Of a DNA stretch of 64,000 nt, positions 37,246-45,309 are shown piece after piece; the stretch's first letter is position 1; each line of letters opens with the position of its first letter. The notes under the pieces were generated by a model. It saw only the letters and a program-made list of their open reading frames with translations, was not told the DNA's origin and ran no database searches. Made by a program: the position numbers and the translations under genes. The stretch comes from JAFMJV01 sp963800275. Its GTDB lineage: Bacteria > Chloroflexota > Limnocylindria > Limnocylindrales > CSP1-4. The stretch covers positions 62,001-126,000 of the forward strand of contig CAWDAI010000014.1 in assembly GCA_963800275.1 (NCBI GenBank). The letters are read 5' to 3'.

Positions 37246-37830
37246 CTAGCGGTCCGCCGTGGTCGCGTAGATATCGGCTTCGGGGCGCTCTCGGTCCTCT
37301 TCGTCCGCGCTGAACATCTCCACTTCCTTCCAGCCGAAGAGCGGCCGCACGAGGGCCCCGGGCAAGGTGGTGATGCTCACGTTGTATTGGTAGACCTGGT
37401 TGTTGAACAGCTCGCGCCTTCGGGCGATGAGCGTCTCCAGCCGCTCGATCTCCTCCTGCAGGGCCATGACGTTCTCGTGCGACTTGAGCTCCGGGTAGTT
37501 CTCGACGGTGGCGAACAGGGACCGTACGGCCGATGAGGTCTGCTCGGAGACGACGGCCTGGTCGTGGATCGGCGCCTCTGGTTCGTAGGCCGCTCGAGCC
37601 CGCGTGACATCCTCGAGCACCTGCGCCTCGAAGGCCATCACCCCGCGCACGGCGGAGACCAGGTTGGGCAGCTGGTCGTGGCGCTGCTTGAGCACCACGT
37701 CGATGTTGGCCCAGGCCCGCTGGCAACGTCGCTGCAGCGAGACCACGTTGTTGTACGTGACCACCACCAGGAACACCAGCAGGATCAGCGCCAGCGCGAC
37801 ACCGATCCCGACCGCGAGCTGCAGACCCAT
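37246..37830 (-). CDS. lemA: LemA family protein
   Basis: The 194-aa membrane-anchored protein has one N-terminal helix (GIGVALALILLVFLVVVTY) and a coiled-coil domain facing outward or inward depending on lineage. Family signatures are YNNVVSLQRRCQRAWANIDV, LKQRHDQLPNLVSAVRGVMAF, then ENYPELKSHENVMALQEEIE and FNNQVYQYNVSITTLPGALV. Function is unknown. It lies two bases after the GIDE-domain gene, a common pairing. Confidence 0.95.
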   Translation of the reverse strand: MGLQLAVGIGVALALILLVFLVVVTYNNVVSLQRRCQRAWANIDVVLKQRHDQLPNLVSAVRGVMAFEAQVLEDVTRARAAYEPEAPIHDQAVVSEQTSSAVRSLFATVENYPELKSHENVMALQEEIERLETLIARRRELFNNQVYQYNVSITTLPGALVRPLFGWKEVEMFSADEEDRERPEADIYATTADR

Positions 37831-37832
37831 CG

Positions 37833-38936
37833 CTACAGACTACCGGTCAGCATGCCGCCGAGGGCGAAGGCGCAGAGCACCGTCATCACCGCCCCGAGGA
37901 GGCCGACCATGAAGGCGGAGTCGTGATGGCTCGTGGCCTCGGCCGGGGTGCCCGCGTAGATGGCCATCCCGCCGCGGAGGCCGCGCGAGAGCACGAGCTC
38001 CTCGTCGGGGATGTCGTACCTGGCCAGGGCAGCCTCGTGGACAGCCGGGTCAGCCGGCACCTCCGGGCGTGTGGCCTCGGGGTCGAGCGTCGGTTCGACG
38101 GTCGGCAGGCCGATGCCGAAGCCGGGGATGGCGGCATTGCCCCAGGCCTCCTCCGGGCTCGCGGCGAGCATGCCCATCTCGCGGGCGATGGCGAGGTCGC
38201 CGGCGATGTCGCGGTCGATGTTGGAGCCGGTGGCCGAGGCCTGCACGACCTCCCGCACGTCGCCCCAGGGCCAGGCCTGTCCGAGCACCGTGATCGTCTG
38301 TCCCGGCTCCAGGCGGGCTTCCCGATACCGTCGTCCTTCGGGCCCCTTTCGGCCGAAGAAGCTGCCGCCACCCTGGTCCCAGTCATCGGTGGTGAGCGGA
38401 TCGGCCGGCTGGCGCAGGGTGAGCAGGGCCTGGGCCGCCGTGTCGCGCTCGAGGTCGGTCATCGTCTCGGGGTCGCGCTCGACCCAGCCGTGGTATGCGG
38501 TGCCCGAGCGACGATGCAGCCCTGGCGGCTCGTCGCCGGTGATGCTGGTGCGCTCATCGAAGACGGCGCCGATCTCCCAGCGCGCGCCTCGGGGCACGAC
38601 GCGGATCGAGCCGGTCTCGCCCTTGAGCCGGAACTCCTGGGCCTTCTCCTCGTTCAGCAGCACGCGGCTGTTGTCGCCGGTGGTCTCGACCTTGGCGCGG
38701 TACCACACGCAGGGACGGGACTGGAGCGGGGAGATGAGCGTCTGGTCGATGGGCTCGACGACGCCGGTCACGCGCACCTCGCCTGCGGCCAGGCTGTCGA
38801 GGGTCGATGTCGCGACCGAGGAGATCTGGCGGTCTCGCCGATAGGCCTGCAGGCCACGCACGAACAGCACGATGCCACCGACGAGGCCGGCAGCGACGAA
38901 CAGCATCCAGGGGCCGAACTCGTCGAACGCGCTCAC
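37833..38936 (-). CDS. GIDE-domain membrane protein
   Basis: The 367-aa product has an N-terminal membrane helix (WMLFVAAGLVGGIVLFVRGL), then a GIDE-like domain (AAGEVRVTGVVEPIDQTLIS, SRPCVWYRAKVE), and a C-terminal helix (FMVGLLGAVMTVLCAFALGG). GIDE domains were named from the mitochondrial E3 ligase MUL1, but bacterial members lack a RING finger, as this one does. It is upstream of and nearly abutting lemA. GTG 38936 is preferred; another GTG at 38972 is in frame. Confidence 0.8.
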   Translation of the reverse strand: MSAFDEFGPWMLFVAAGLVGGIVLFVRGLQAYRRDRQISSVATSTLDSLAAGEVRVTGVVEPIDQTLISPLQSRPCVWYRAKVETTGDNSRVLLNEEKAQEFRLKGETGSIRVVPRGARWEIGAVFDERTSITGDEPPGLHRRSGTAYHGWVERDPETMTDLERDTAAQALLTLRQPADPLTTDDWDQGGGSFFGRKGPEGRRYREARLEPGQTITVLGQAWPWGDVREVVQASATGSNIDRDIAGDLAIAREMGMLAASPEEAWGNAAIPGFGIGLPTVEPTLDPEATRPEVPADPAVHEAALARYDIPDEELVLSRGLRGGMAIYAGTPAEATSHHDSAFMVGLLGAVMTVLCAFALGGMLTGSL

Positions 38937-39118
38937 GGGCTCGATGCTAGCGGCGCGTCCGCGCACCGGCACAGTGACGCGGAAGTACTCCCGACCACGA
39001 AGCGGCAGGGCGCCGCGGAGAGGGCAGGCGAGGAGATGCTATCCTTCGGTCGCACCGCGATTTGTGGTGTTTCGCGTCGTCGCGTCCGGGGCCATTCCCA
39101 CGCACGAGCGCTGCGCGT

Positions 39119-39193
39119 TCCGGCGTAGCTCAGTGGTAGAGCGGTCGGCTGTTAACCGATTGGTCGTAGGTTCGAATCCTACCGCCGGAGCCA
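39119..39193 (+). tRNA. tRNA-Asn (anticodon GTT), CCA encoded
   Basis: The acceptor stem TCCGGCG (39119-39125) pairs with CGCCGGA (39183-39189), followed by G and encoded CCA. The D-arm (GCTCAGTGGTAGAGC), the anticodon loop CTGTTAA and the T-arm (GTAGGTTCGAATCCTAC) are all canonical. Its 3' half is duplicated at 42186-42235, which marks it as a likely integration site. Confidence 0.97.
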
Positions 39194-39349
39194 TCTTCCC
39201 CTCGTGGAACGCCCTCTGTGGGCGACTCCGTCCCACTCCGGACGACCCCGTCTTGATGCTGCCTGAAATGCTGCTCATGAGCTCGGTTGCGAGCGCCTCG
39301 TGCTATCGAGGCTGGCCAAGCGGACCGAGACACCCATCCCGAGGTGGCC

Positions 39350-39562
39350 ATGGCGGCCTTCAAGGCGGAGGTGACCGAGGTGCTCCGACAGGCGGATCGC
39401 CGCAGCTACACCACGGCCATCGGTTCGCTGCGGCGGATCGAGCGCATCAGCGTCGCCCTGGGCCGGTAGGGCGAGTTCCGGGCGTACGCGGCGGCGGTCC
39501 GCGAGGACAACAAGCGCCGGCCCGCGTTCTGCTCGATGTTCGACGCTGCTCGCTTCCCGTAG
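39350..39562 (+). pseudogene. Remnant gene 3' end with in-frame TAG
   Basis: A short frame reads MAAFKAEVTEVLRQADRRSY and IGSLRRIERISVALGR, then TAG at 39467-39469, then in the same frame GEFRAYAAAVREDNKRRPAF and FDAARFP before a final TAG. The part after the TAG resembles the end of SWIM zinc-finger family proteins, but the match is weak. No start or full domain is present. Confidence 0.35.
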
Positions 39563-39583
39563 GGGCGTAGCCTGAGGGTAGCG

Positions 39584-40264
39584 ATGGCTGACTCCGAACC
39601 CGCCAAACTCAGGGACATCGCCGTCTTCTGGTCACGCCGCGACTCGCATTGCGACGGCTGCGACGCCGACCTGGGCCGCGGCAGCACGATCCGGCTCGAC
39701 GGCGACAAGGCCTTCTGCCTCGCATGCGCGGACATGGAGCACCTCTGGTTCCTGCCCAGCGGCGATACCGCCCTCACCCGCCGAGCTCGCAAGCACTCGC
39801 GCCTCTCGGCCGTGGTCCTGCAGTGGAGCCGCAGCCGCCGGCGGTACGAGCGGCAGGGTGTGCTGGTGGAGCCGGAGGCGCTGGCGCAAGCGGAAGAGGA
39901 ATGCCTCGCCGACGCCGACCTACGCGCCGCCCGGCGAGATCGGGCTGCCGCACGAGGCGAACGATGGGATGAGCGGTTCACCGATGACTTCGCGGCCGCC
40001 ATCCGCTCGGGCTTCCCAGGCTGCCCTGAAGACGAGGCCCGGGCGATCGCGCGTCGCGCCTGTGAGCGGGGCAGCGGACGCATCGGACGGACCGAAGCCG
40101 GCCGGGCACTCTCGGAGGAAGCCGTCGAGCTAGCGGTCCGGGCCCACATCCGACACACCCACACCGACTACGACGACTACCTCATGCGCGGCTGTGACCG
40201 CGACGGTGCTCGGGACCGGGTGCGCCCACTGGTCGACGGCGTCTTGGAGAAGTGGGCGATATAG
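39584..40264 (+). CDS. DUF2293 domain-containing protein with N-terminal zinc-ribbon-like motif
   Basis: The 226-aa product has an N-terminal Cys cluster (HCDGCDADLGRGS followed by AFCLACADMEHLW) and a basic, Arg-rich middle. The C-terminal DUF2293 has AAIRSGFPGCPEDEARAIAR, GSGRIGRTEAGRAL and AVRAHIRHTHTDYDDYLMRG. The domain is of unknown function. It lies inside the tRNA-Asn-bracketed segment, upstream of the Fic gene. Confidence 0.85.
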   Translation: MADSEPAKLRDIAVFWSRRDSHCDGCDADLGRGSTIRLDGDKAFCLACADMEHLWFLPSGDTALTRRARKHSRLSAVVLQWSRSRRRYERQGVLVEPEALAQAEEECLADADLRAARRDRAAARGERWDERFTDDFAAAIRSGFPGCPEDEARAIARRACERGSGRIGRTEAGRALSEEAVELAVRAHIRHTHTDYDDYLMRGCDRDGARDRVRPLVDGVLEKWAI

Positions 40265-40282
40265 AGACCGTCGAGTCCCCGG

Positions 40283-40335
40283 TTGACTCTGAACACTTCT
40301 AGAGATACTTTGTTGGAAGTGTTCAAAGATATGGC
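40283..40335 (+). promoter_or_regulatory. Promoter/operator region of the Fic gene
   Basis: Perfect inverted repeat GAACACTTC (40291-40299) and GAAGTGTTC (40316-40324) with a 16-base spacer. TTGACT at 40283-40288 and TACTTT at 40306-40311 have a 17-base spacing, so the repeat overlaps a plausible promoter. It is an AT-rich island in GC-rich DNA, typical of a repressor operator. Confidence 0.6.
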
Positions 40336-40354
40336 ACGATCGAACGGATAGCTC

Positions 40355-41536
40355 ATGCCGACGACCATCGAACGGATCTGGGCTGCGGACCTGACCGCGA
40401 TGGGCGGGCGCCGGGACAAGCGCTCGTTCCGCTACCAGGCCTTTCTGCCGGACCGCATCGCGGACATCGACCCACGCGTCACGTTCGAGGCAGCGGGACT
40501 GGCGCTGCGCGCCGAAGACGCGATCCGCGAACTTAACGCACGGGCCGGAGGCGCCGGTCTCGAAGCGATCGGGCCCCTGTTCCTGCGGTCCGAGGCAGTC
40601 GCCTCCTCGCGCATCGAGGGATACCAGGCGACATCCCTGAACGTGGCCCGTGCACTGCTCGACCCTGCCGCAGCGCGCGGAGCCGCTCGAACGATCGCCC
40701 GCAACATCGACGCCATGCAGGCGGCGATCGCCATCGGTGAGCGCGCGGAGCTCACGGTCGACGGTCTGCTCGACATCCACCGCACGCTGATGCAGGACGA
40801 ACCAGATGCGCTCCCGGGCGAGTTCCGAGTCACGCAGGGTTGGATCGGCGGCCGTGCTACCAGCCCACTCGGAGCGGATTACGTCCCGCCACCTGAGGAT
40901 GCGGTGCCAGGCCTCATCGATGACCTCGTGGCCTTCCTGGCGCGCGACGAGATCCCACCGATCGCGATGGCGGCGATCGCGCACGCTCAGCTCGAGACCA
41001 TCCATCCATTCGCGGATGGCAACGGTCGTGTCGGCCGCTGCCTCATCCATGCCATCTTCCGGCGCGCTCGCCTGACGCCGGTGTTCGTGCCGCCCGTTTC
41101 GGTCGTGCTCGCCGCGCGGCCACAGAGCTACGTCGGGGGGCTCATCGAGTTCCGGAACGGCGGGATCGCGCCGTGGGTGGCCTCCTTCGCCGACGCGGTC
41201 GATCAGGCCGCGACCGAAGGTCTGGCGATGGCCACCGACGTGGACGAGCTCCGGACTGAGTGGTTCGAGCGCAGCGGCCGGCCGCGCAGGGATTCATCGG
41301 CGGCGCGACTACTCGTCATCATCCCGGCCGCTCCCATCCTCTCGGCTTCGACTGCGAGCAAGCTGATCGGGGCGAGCCCCCAGCGGACGCTCGATGGCCT
41401 CAAGCGACTGGAATCCTCGGGCGTCCTGACCCAGATCAGTCGGGGGACATGGGACCGCCAATACGCAGCTCGGGAGCTGTTCGACCTCGTGGCCGTGTGC
41501 GAGGCGAGGATCGCCGGGGTAGCCCGTCGTCGCTAA
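40355..41536 (+). CDS. Fic family protein (probable AMP transferase) with winged-helix C-terminus
   Basis: Fic enzymes attach AMP or related groups to target proteins. This 393-aa protein has the catalytic motif HPFADGNGRVGR (about residues 218-229) preceded by AHAQLETI. The N-terminal inhibitory helix has SSRIEG (about residue 85), which places the blocking Glu of class II, self-inhibited Fic proteins. The last 90 residues look like a winged helix (ASTASKLIGASPQRTLDGLK), suggesting DNA binding and autoregulation through the upstream inverted repeat. It could act as a toxin or as a housekeeping regulator. Confidence 0.93.
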   Translation: MPTTIERIWAADLTAMGGRRDKRSFRYQAFLPDRIADIDPRVTFEAAGLALRAEDAIRELNARAGGAGLEAIGPLFLRSEAVASSRIEGYQATSLNVARALLDPAAARGAARTIARNIDAMQAAIAIGERAELTVDGLLDIHRTLMQDEPDALPGEFRVTQGWIGGRATSPLGADYVPPPEDAVPGLIDDLVAFLARDEIPPIAMAAIAHAQLETIHPFADGNGRVGRCLIHAIFRRARLTPVFVPPVSVVLAARPQSYVGGLIEFRNGGIAPWVASFADAVDQAATEGLAMATDVDELRTEWFERSGRPRRDSSAARLLVIIPAAPILSASTASKLIGASPQRTLDGLKRLESSGVLTQISRGTWDRQYAARELFDLVAVCEARIAGVARRR

Positions 41537-42185
41537 CCGTACGGATCTGTACGGGTAGCAGGAATGGAACACCCTTGGCGGAACCCTTCAACAAGTACCG
41601 CCCATGTGGTGCCAACCGGCAGCTAGCCGGTTAGCCGCGGGTTACAGATCCCACCGCTGGCTTCTTCAATCCGCGCAACCTGTTGAACATCCTGGAGCAT
41701 CGTCCTGGCTAGTCAGCTGGCTGCGGACGAAGGTCGGCTCCGAGGGGTAGCTCGGCGATCGGTCATGCGAGTGGCTGGCCTGCGAACCGTCATCGAGCTG
41801 CAAGGTGGTGCTCGGACACGCTAGCGCGTCCGCCCCGGAGCTGGACCTGAAGCTGATCTTCGAGGACTGGGCCAGCGAGGAGGGTCAGCAGGCTGAGGTC
41901 GCCCGGCTGGCGCAGCTGCTGCGCAGCAGCATGTCCTTTCCGGCATCAGAGGTGCCTTCCTCGCCGCTGGCCCGCGAGCGGCTCGCCCCGCAATCGGACG
42001 CGCCGTCGACGTAGTCGAGCCACGTGTCCGTCTGCCAAGGGCCCAGCTGGGACGTGCTCGGTTTGGTATCGCCGGATCGGTCAGCTCACCGACTTGTGAA
42101 AGCCGTCCTCCCCAATGTGGCCGAGCGGTGACTGACCTGGGTGGTCGAACAGGCCCGGTTCACGCTCAGGAAGCCCCTCGAGCCC
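41537..42185. other. Intergenic region after the Fic gene
   Basis: About 650 bases. A hairpin GCCAACCGGC (41611-41620)/GCCGGTTAGC (41626-41635) has nine of ten pairs. A 69-codon frame (41805-42014) has no ribosome-binding site or recognised family and was not called. The region ends at the truncated tRNA copy. Confidence 0.5.
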
Positions 42186-42295
42186 GTCGGCTGTTAACCG
42201 ATTGGTCGTAGGTTCGAATCCTACCGCCGGAGCCACCCTCCCCTCGTGGGATGCCCTCTTCGGGCGACTCCGTCCCACTCTGGACGGCCCGAACG

Positions 42296-42896
42296 CTACG
42301 GGCAGGTGACCTCGAACGAGCCGGCGACGCTGGACCATTCCCGACCGAAGAGGATCGCCTGGACATCAACGAACGACCCCGTCCCGGTCGCGGTCACCGG
42401 CCTGCCGTCGGGCACGCTGTAGTCGAGCTGCGTGGAGCCGTCGGGGATCGAGGTTCCGTTCGGCGGCTGGTCGCCTGCGAACCACACCTGCTCGTCCATA
42501 CCCGAACCAAGCGAGACCCTGACCTCCGGCGGGCTGAAGACGTCACCTTGCGCTTCCCAGCCGGGCGGCGGGAGCACGATCACGACCTCGGGGTCAGCAC
42601 CGTAGTTGCCTGCCTGGATGTAACCGGCGGTGAAGATGCTGCACTCGACGTCGCTGAACTCGTGCCGCTCGGTGCCGATCGTGACGACAGCGGTGTTCAG
42701 CTGGCCGACCTCCTGGGCTCGGAGCAGCGGTGGACAGAGCATCCGCCGTCGGGACCGCGGGGCCCTCCGAGGTGAGCGGCGCAGGGCTCGCGCCCGGCGT
42801 CGCCGGTGCATCCGAGGCTGAAGCGCCGCACGCGGCCAAACTGATCGCCAACATAGACGTGAACGCGGCCACGCGCGTCATTCCCAACTGGCTCAT
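42296..42896 (-). pseudogene. LpqH-like secreted lipoprotein, one frameshift
   Basis: The N-terminus is a lipoprotein signal (MTRVAAFTSMLAISLAACGA, lipobox LAAC) followed by an Ala/Pro/Ser linker. A frame change near 42715-42730 leads to LNTAVVTIGTERHEFSDVEC, then GYIQAGNYGADPEVVIVLPP, and a C-terminus GTGSFVDVQAILFGREWSSV with final FEVTCP. The two Cys in the mature part and the ending resemble mycobacterial LpqH (19-kDa antigen). The shift may be a sequence error. Confidence 0.65.
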
Positions 42897-43108
42897 GTGC
42901 CACCTCCAAGGTCGGCGACGCAGCGCCAAATCCTGACAGCTCGCTCGCTGCACGACGGGGTCAGGGTAGGCGCAATCTCGATCCAGCGGGCGGGAAGCGC
43001 CCATCCTCGGGGTCGATGAAGGCGAACATCGGGAACCCGATGGCGTTGGTCTACCCGGAATGTGCGACATCGACGGTTGTCGCGGTTGTGCACGACTCCG
43101 TCGGCCCC

Positions 43109-44360
43109 TTACTCGTCGAATGCCGGCGACACCGCCTCGATGTCCATGCGAGACAGCCCCACGTGGCGCGCGACCGATCGCCACGCTGCGACCGCGGAAC
43201 GGACCTCGCTCGCGATGTCACGAGCCGCGGTCGGGGTGAGCCGGCAGAACGGCGCGGTCTCGCTGACGGCAACCTCCACATCGGGACTCTTGGCCGTAAG
43301 CCCGACAGCCACTTCGTGTTGCGACATCTCAGGCATCGGGTTGAGGTCATAGGCGGGAGCGAGGCGCCATCCGGCAGGGGCCCGCAAATCCGTGATTGCG
43401 CAGATGGTCGTCGCGATGGCCGGTCACGATATTGAACACGAGCCGGCGGAAGAGCTGGGCGAGATCCTCTTCGATGTGACCGGGTGCCCCGTTCAGGTCG
43501 ATGGCCTCGGCGATCTCGGCGTAGGAAGATGGCTCACGGTCCCGCTTACCGAGCATCGTCATGGCCGACGCGAACAGACGTCGGCCGTTCGCCTCTCGGT
43601 CGAAACGACGCGCGAGGAACGTGTGGTACGGGCCGGACAACATCCGAAGGTCGACCTCCGGGACGTCGATCCCAGCGTTTGCAGCGATGCGATTCAGCAC
43701 ATATTCCCAGCCGCCCATGTCCCTGCGGTCGTTGTGCGATGGGAACTTCGCAAACCACAGCGCACCTGCAGTATCAAGGAAGTTCGCCTTGGGACGGGCA
43801 CCACCCATGGGGCTGCCGGGGGCCAGAAGATGCCGCAGTGCGTCACGCATGGCGGACGGATCATTTTGACGTGGGTCGTCGACGATCCGAGCAGCCTGCT
43901 CCAGCTCCCGAAGGTCCGCGAGCGGCGGGACGAATCCGGACCGTCGTCGAGGAACGGAGAACTGCTGCCGGCGCGGAAAACCGTAGCGCGCCCATGCGCA
44001 GCGCATCGTTGACGCCGAGCAGATAGTCCCACTCGCCGAGCGGCCGGGGCCATCGGCCCTCTGCCCTTGCCTGGTCCTGCTCCCGATAGTCGAGCAGCAG
44101 TCGCCCCCATCGGTCAGGCGAGGCATCAGTGAACACGGGCGCGAGTTGGTGCCCCGGCTCCGGATACTGCGGCTCAACGGTCTGTTCGTAGTGGCTCGGG
44201 TCGAGCCGGAACGCGGTGGGCTCGGACCACCATTCCGCGGCGTATTCGAATCCGATCGGGCTGTCGGTGCACGGCCGGCGGGCCGGAGTGTGCCGACGAC
44301 GCGGCAGGGACCGAGGTCGTGTGCGTCGAGGAAGACGGTGGCAGCGTCTAGCCTCGACAT
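43109..44360 (-). pseudogene. hipA: HipA-like toxin kinase, several frameshifts
   Basis: HipA kinases phosphorylate tRNA synthetases and cause dormancy. Starting at ATG 44360, which overlaps the hipB stop, motifs are spread over three frames. N-terminal: PIGFEYAAEWWSEPTAFRLD and FTDASPDRWGRLLLDYRE. Kinase core: GGARPKANFLDTAGALWFAK with the phosphate-binding Gly/Lys, and GWEYVLNRIAANAGIDVPEV. Catalytic loop FNIVTGHRDDHLRNHGF. After another shift, WRLAPAYDLNPMP holds the metal-binding Asp. At least three shifts are required, so this copy is inactive or the sequence is faulty. Confidence 0.82.
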
Positions 44361-44664
44361 CAGCGCAACGACCGCGAGGGACGCGGCAGGGCAGCGTCCT
44401 GAAGCTGGCGGCCAAGGACGTCGTCCCGGGCGACTGCACCGAGATCGTCGATCAGCCCGAGAACGCCAAGCACCCGCACGAGCACGCCGAGACTGATACT
44501 CGTGTCGCCGCGCTCCAGGCGGTAGATCGTCATCCGAGAGGTGTCGGCGCGCTCAGCAGCTCCGCTGCGGGCATACGTCGGCGCTCTCGGGCAAGTCGAA
44601 CCCGTGCGCCCAGCTCTGAAGCGGCGCGCTGTTGCCGTGGGTAGAGTGGCTTCGACTTCTTCAT
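44360..44664 (-). pseudogene. hipB: HipB-like XRE antitoxin, one frameshift
   Basis: From ATG 44664 the frame gives MKKSKPLYPRQQRAASELGA and RVRLARERRRMPAAEL, then near 44565 a shift joins AERADTSRMTIYRLERGDTS and LGVLVRVLGVLGLIDDLGAV, a Cro/C1-type helix-turn-helix. The stop overlaps the hipA start (ATGA). HipB normally binds the operator in its own promoter and neutralises HipA. Confidence 0.82.
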
Positions 44665-44705
44665 GTCTCATAGGTTAGACATAACGACTCGTTATGTCAA
44701 TGTTA
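44665..44705 (-). promoter_or_regulatory. hipBA promoter and palindromic operator
   Basis: On the minus strand, -35 TTGACA (44695-44700) and -10 TAACCT (44672-44677) have 17 bases between them. The spacer contains the perfect palindrome CATAACG-ACT-CGTTATG (44680-44696). The hipB ATG starts seven bases after the -10, so the mRNA is predicted to be leaderless. HipB is the expected ligand of the palindrome. Confidence 0.78.
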
Positions 44706-44821
44706 TGATACACGCGCGTAGTCCGCAACGCGCCGGCGTACCTCCGTGGCCCGCCCGGACGCAGGAGCCGCCTCGCCCGTCCAGGGCGACGGCCGGGCCG
44801 AAGTCGGCGGTGCCAACCGTC

Positions 44822-45309
44822 CTACCGGCGACACGCTTTGCATGGCTGGAAGCCCTCGGCGAGCGCTGCCTCCGTCGGCCACCACTGGCCTTTCTCGCCT
44901 TGCGCGTAGATGCCGATGCCGTTCGGAGCCCAGGGCGGGCCGCCCCAGTCTTCGATCGGCTGGGCTCCATCGCTAACGAGGCGCAGGGGCTCGACGCTGT
45001 CGGCCAACAGCGGTTGATCATCATCCGGGTCAGCCAGTAGCGTTGGCCGTCCGGGGCGTCCCAGTAGCGGTTCGGCGACCGATAGCCGCGGAAGTAGGCG
45101 CGGTAGGTATCGGGATTGGCGGCCTTGAGCATGTGTTCGACGACGCGGTAGGCGAGCGGATCCGACCTGTTCAGATGGGCGTACTGGTGCGGCATGAGCG
45201 GGCAGAGCTGGTCCACCCAGGGAAGCCGCTCGACCGACTCGAACACATCGTGCCTGACGCCATCGACATCGACGACCGTGCGCTCGTCGATGATCTCGAA
45301 CCGGCTCAT
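44822..45309 (-). pseudogene. Hypothetical protein with Ada-like C-terminal Cys motif, one frameshift
   Basis: The start ATG 45309 overlaps the stop of the helicase-nuclease gene (ATGA). The first frame reads RFEIIDERTVVDVDGVRHDV and PNRYWDAPDGQRYWLTRMMI. Near 45000 it shifts to SVEPLRLVSDGAQPIEDWGG and GQWWPTEAALAEGFQPCKAC, closing at 44822. The end resembles the PCxxC part of Ada metal-binding domains. Tight coupling to a recombination-type nuclease suggests a DNA-repair role, but this is an inference. Confidence 0.55.

Larger units (their letters stand above)
39144..42288. repeat. Direct repeat of the tRNA-Asn 3' half flanking a 3-kb segment
   Basis: Positions 39144-39193 recur without change at 42186-42235. 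The match continues with a few differences to about 39246/42288, covering a short hairpin (GCCC-TCTGT-GGGC in copy 1, GCCC-TCTTC-GGGC in copy 2). The second copy lacks the acceptor 5' strand and D-arm, so it is not a tRNA. The layout resembles attL/attR of an integrated element 3,042 bp long, though no integrase is seen inside. Confidence 0.8.

Noticed and set aside
41605..41665. Degenerate tRNA-like fold after the Fic gene
   Set aside because: There is a hairpin and a GGGTTACAGATCCC resembling a T-arm, but no acceptor stem or anticodon arm can be formed.
41805..42014. 69-codon open frame
   Set aside because: No ribosome-binding site, no homology recognised, and it sits in a non-coding gap.
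39039..42369. Minus-strand open frames containing VGFEPTTNRLTAD near 39.1 and 42.2 kb
   Set aside because: They are antisense translations of tRNA-Asn and its partial copy, a well-known annotation artefact.
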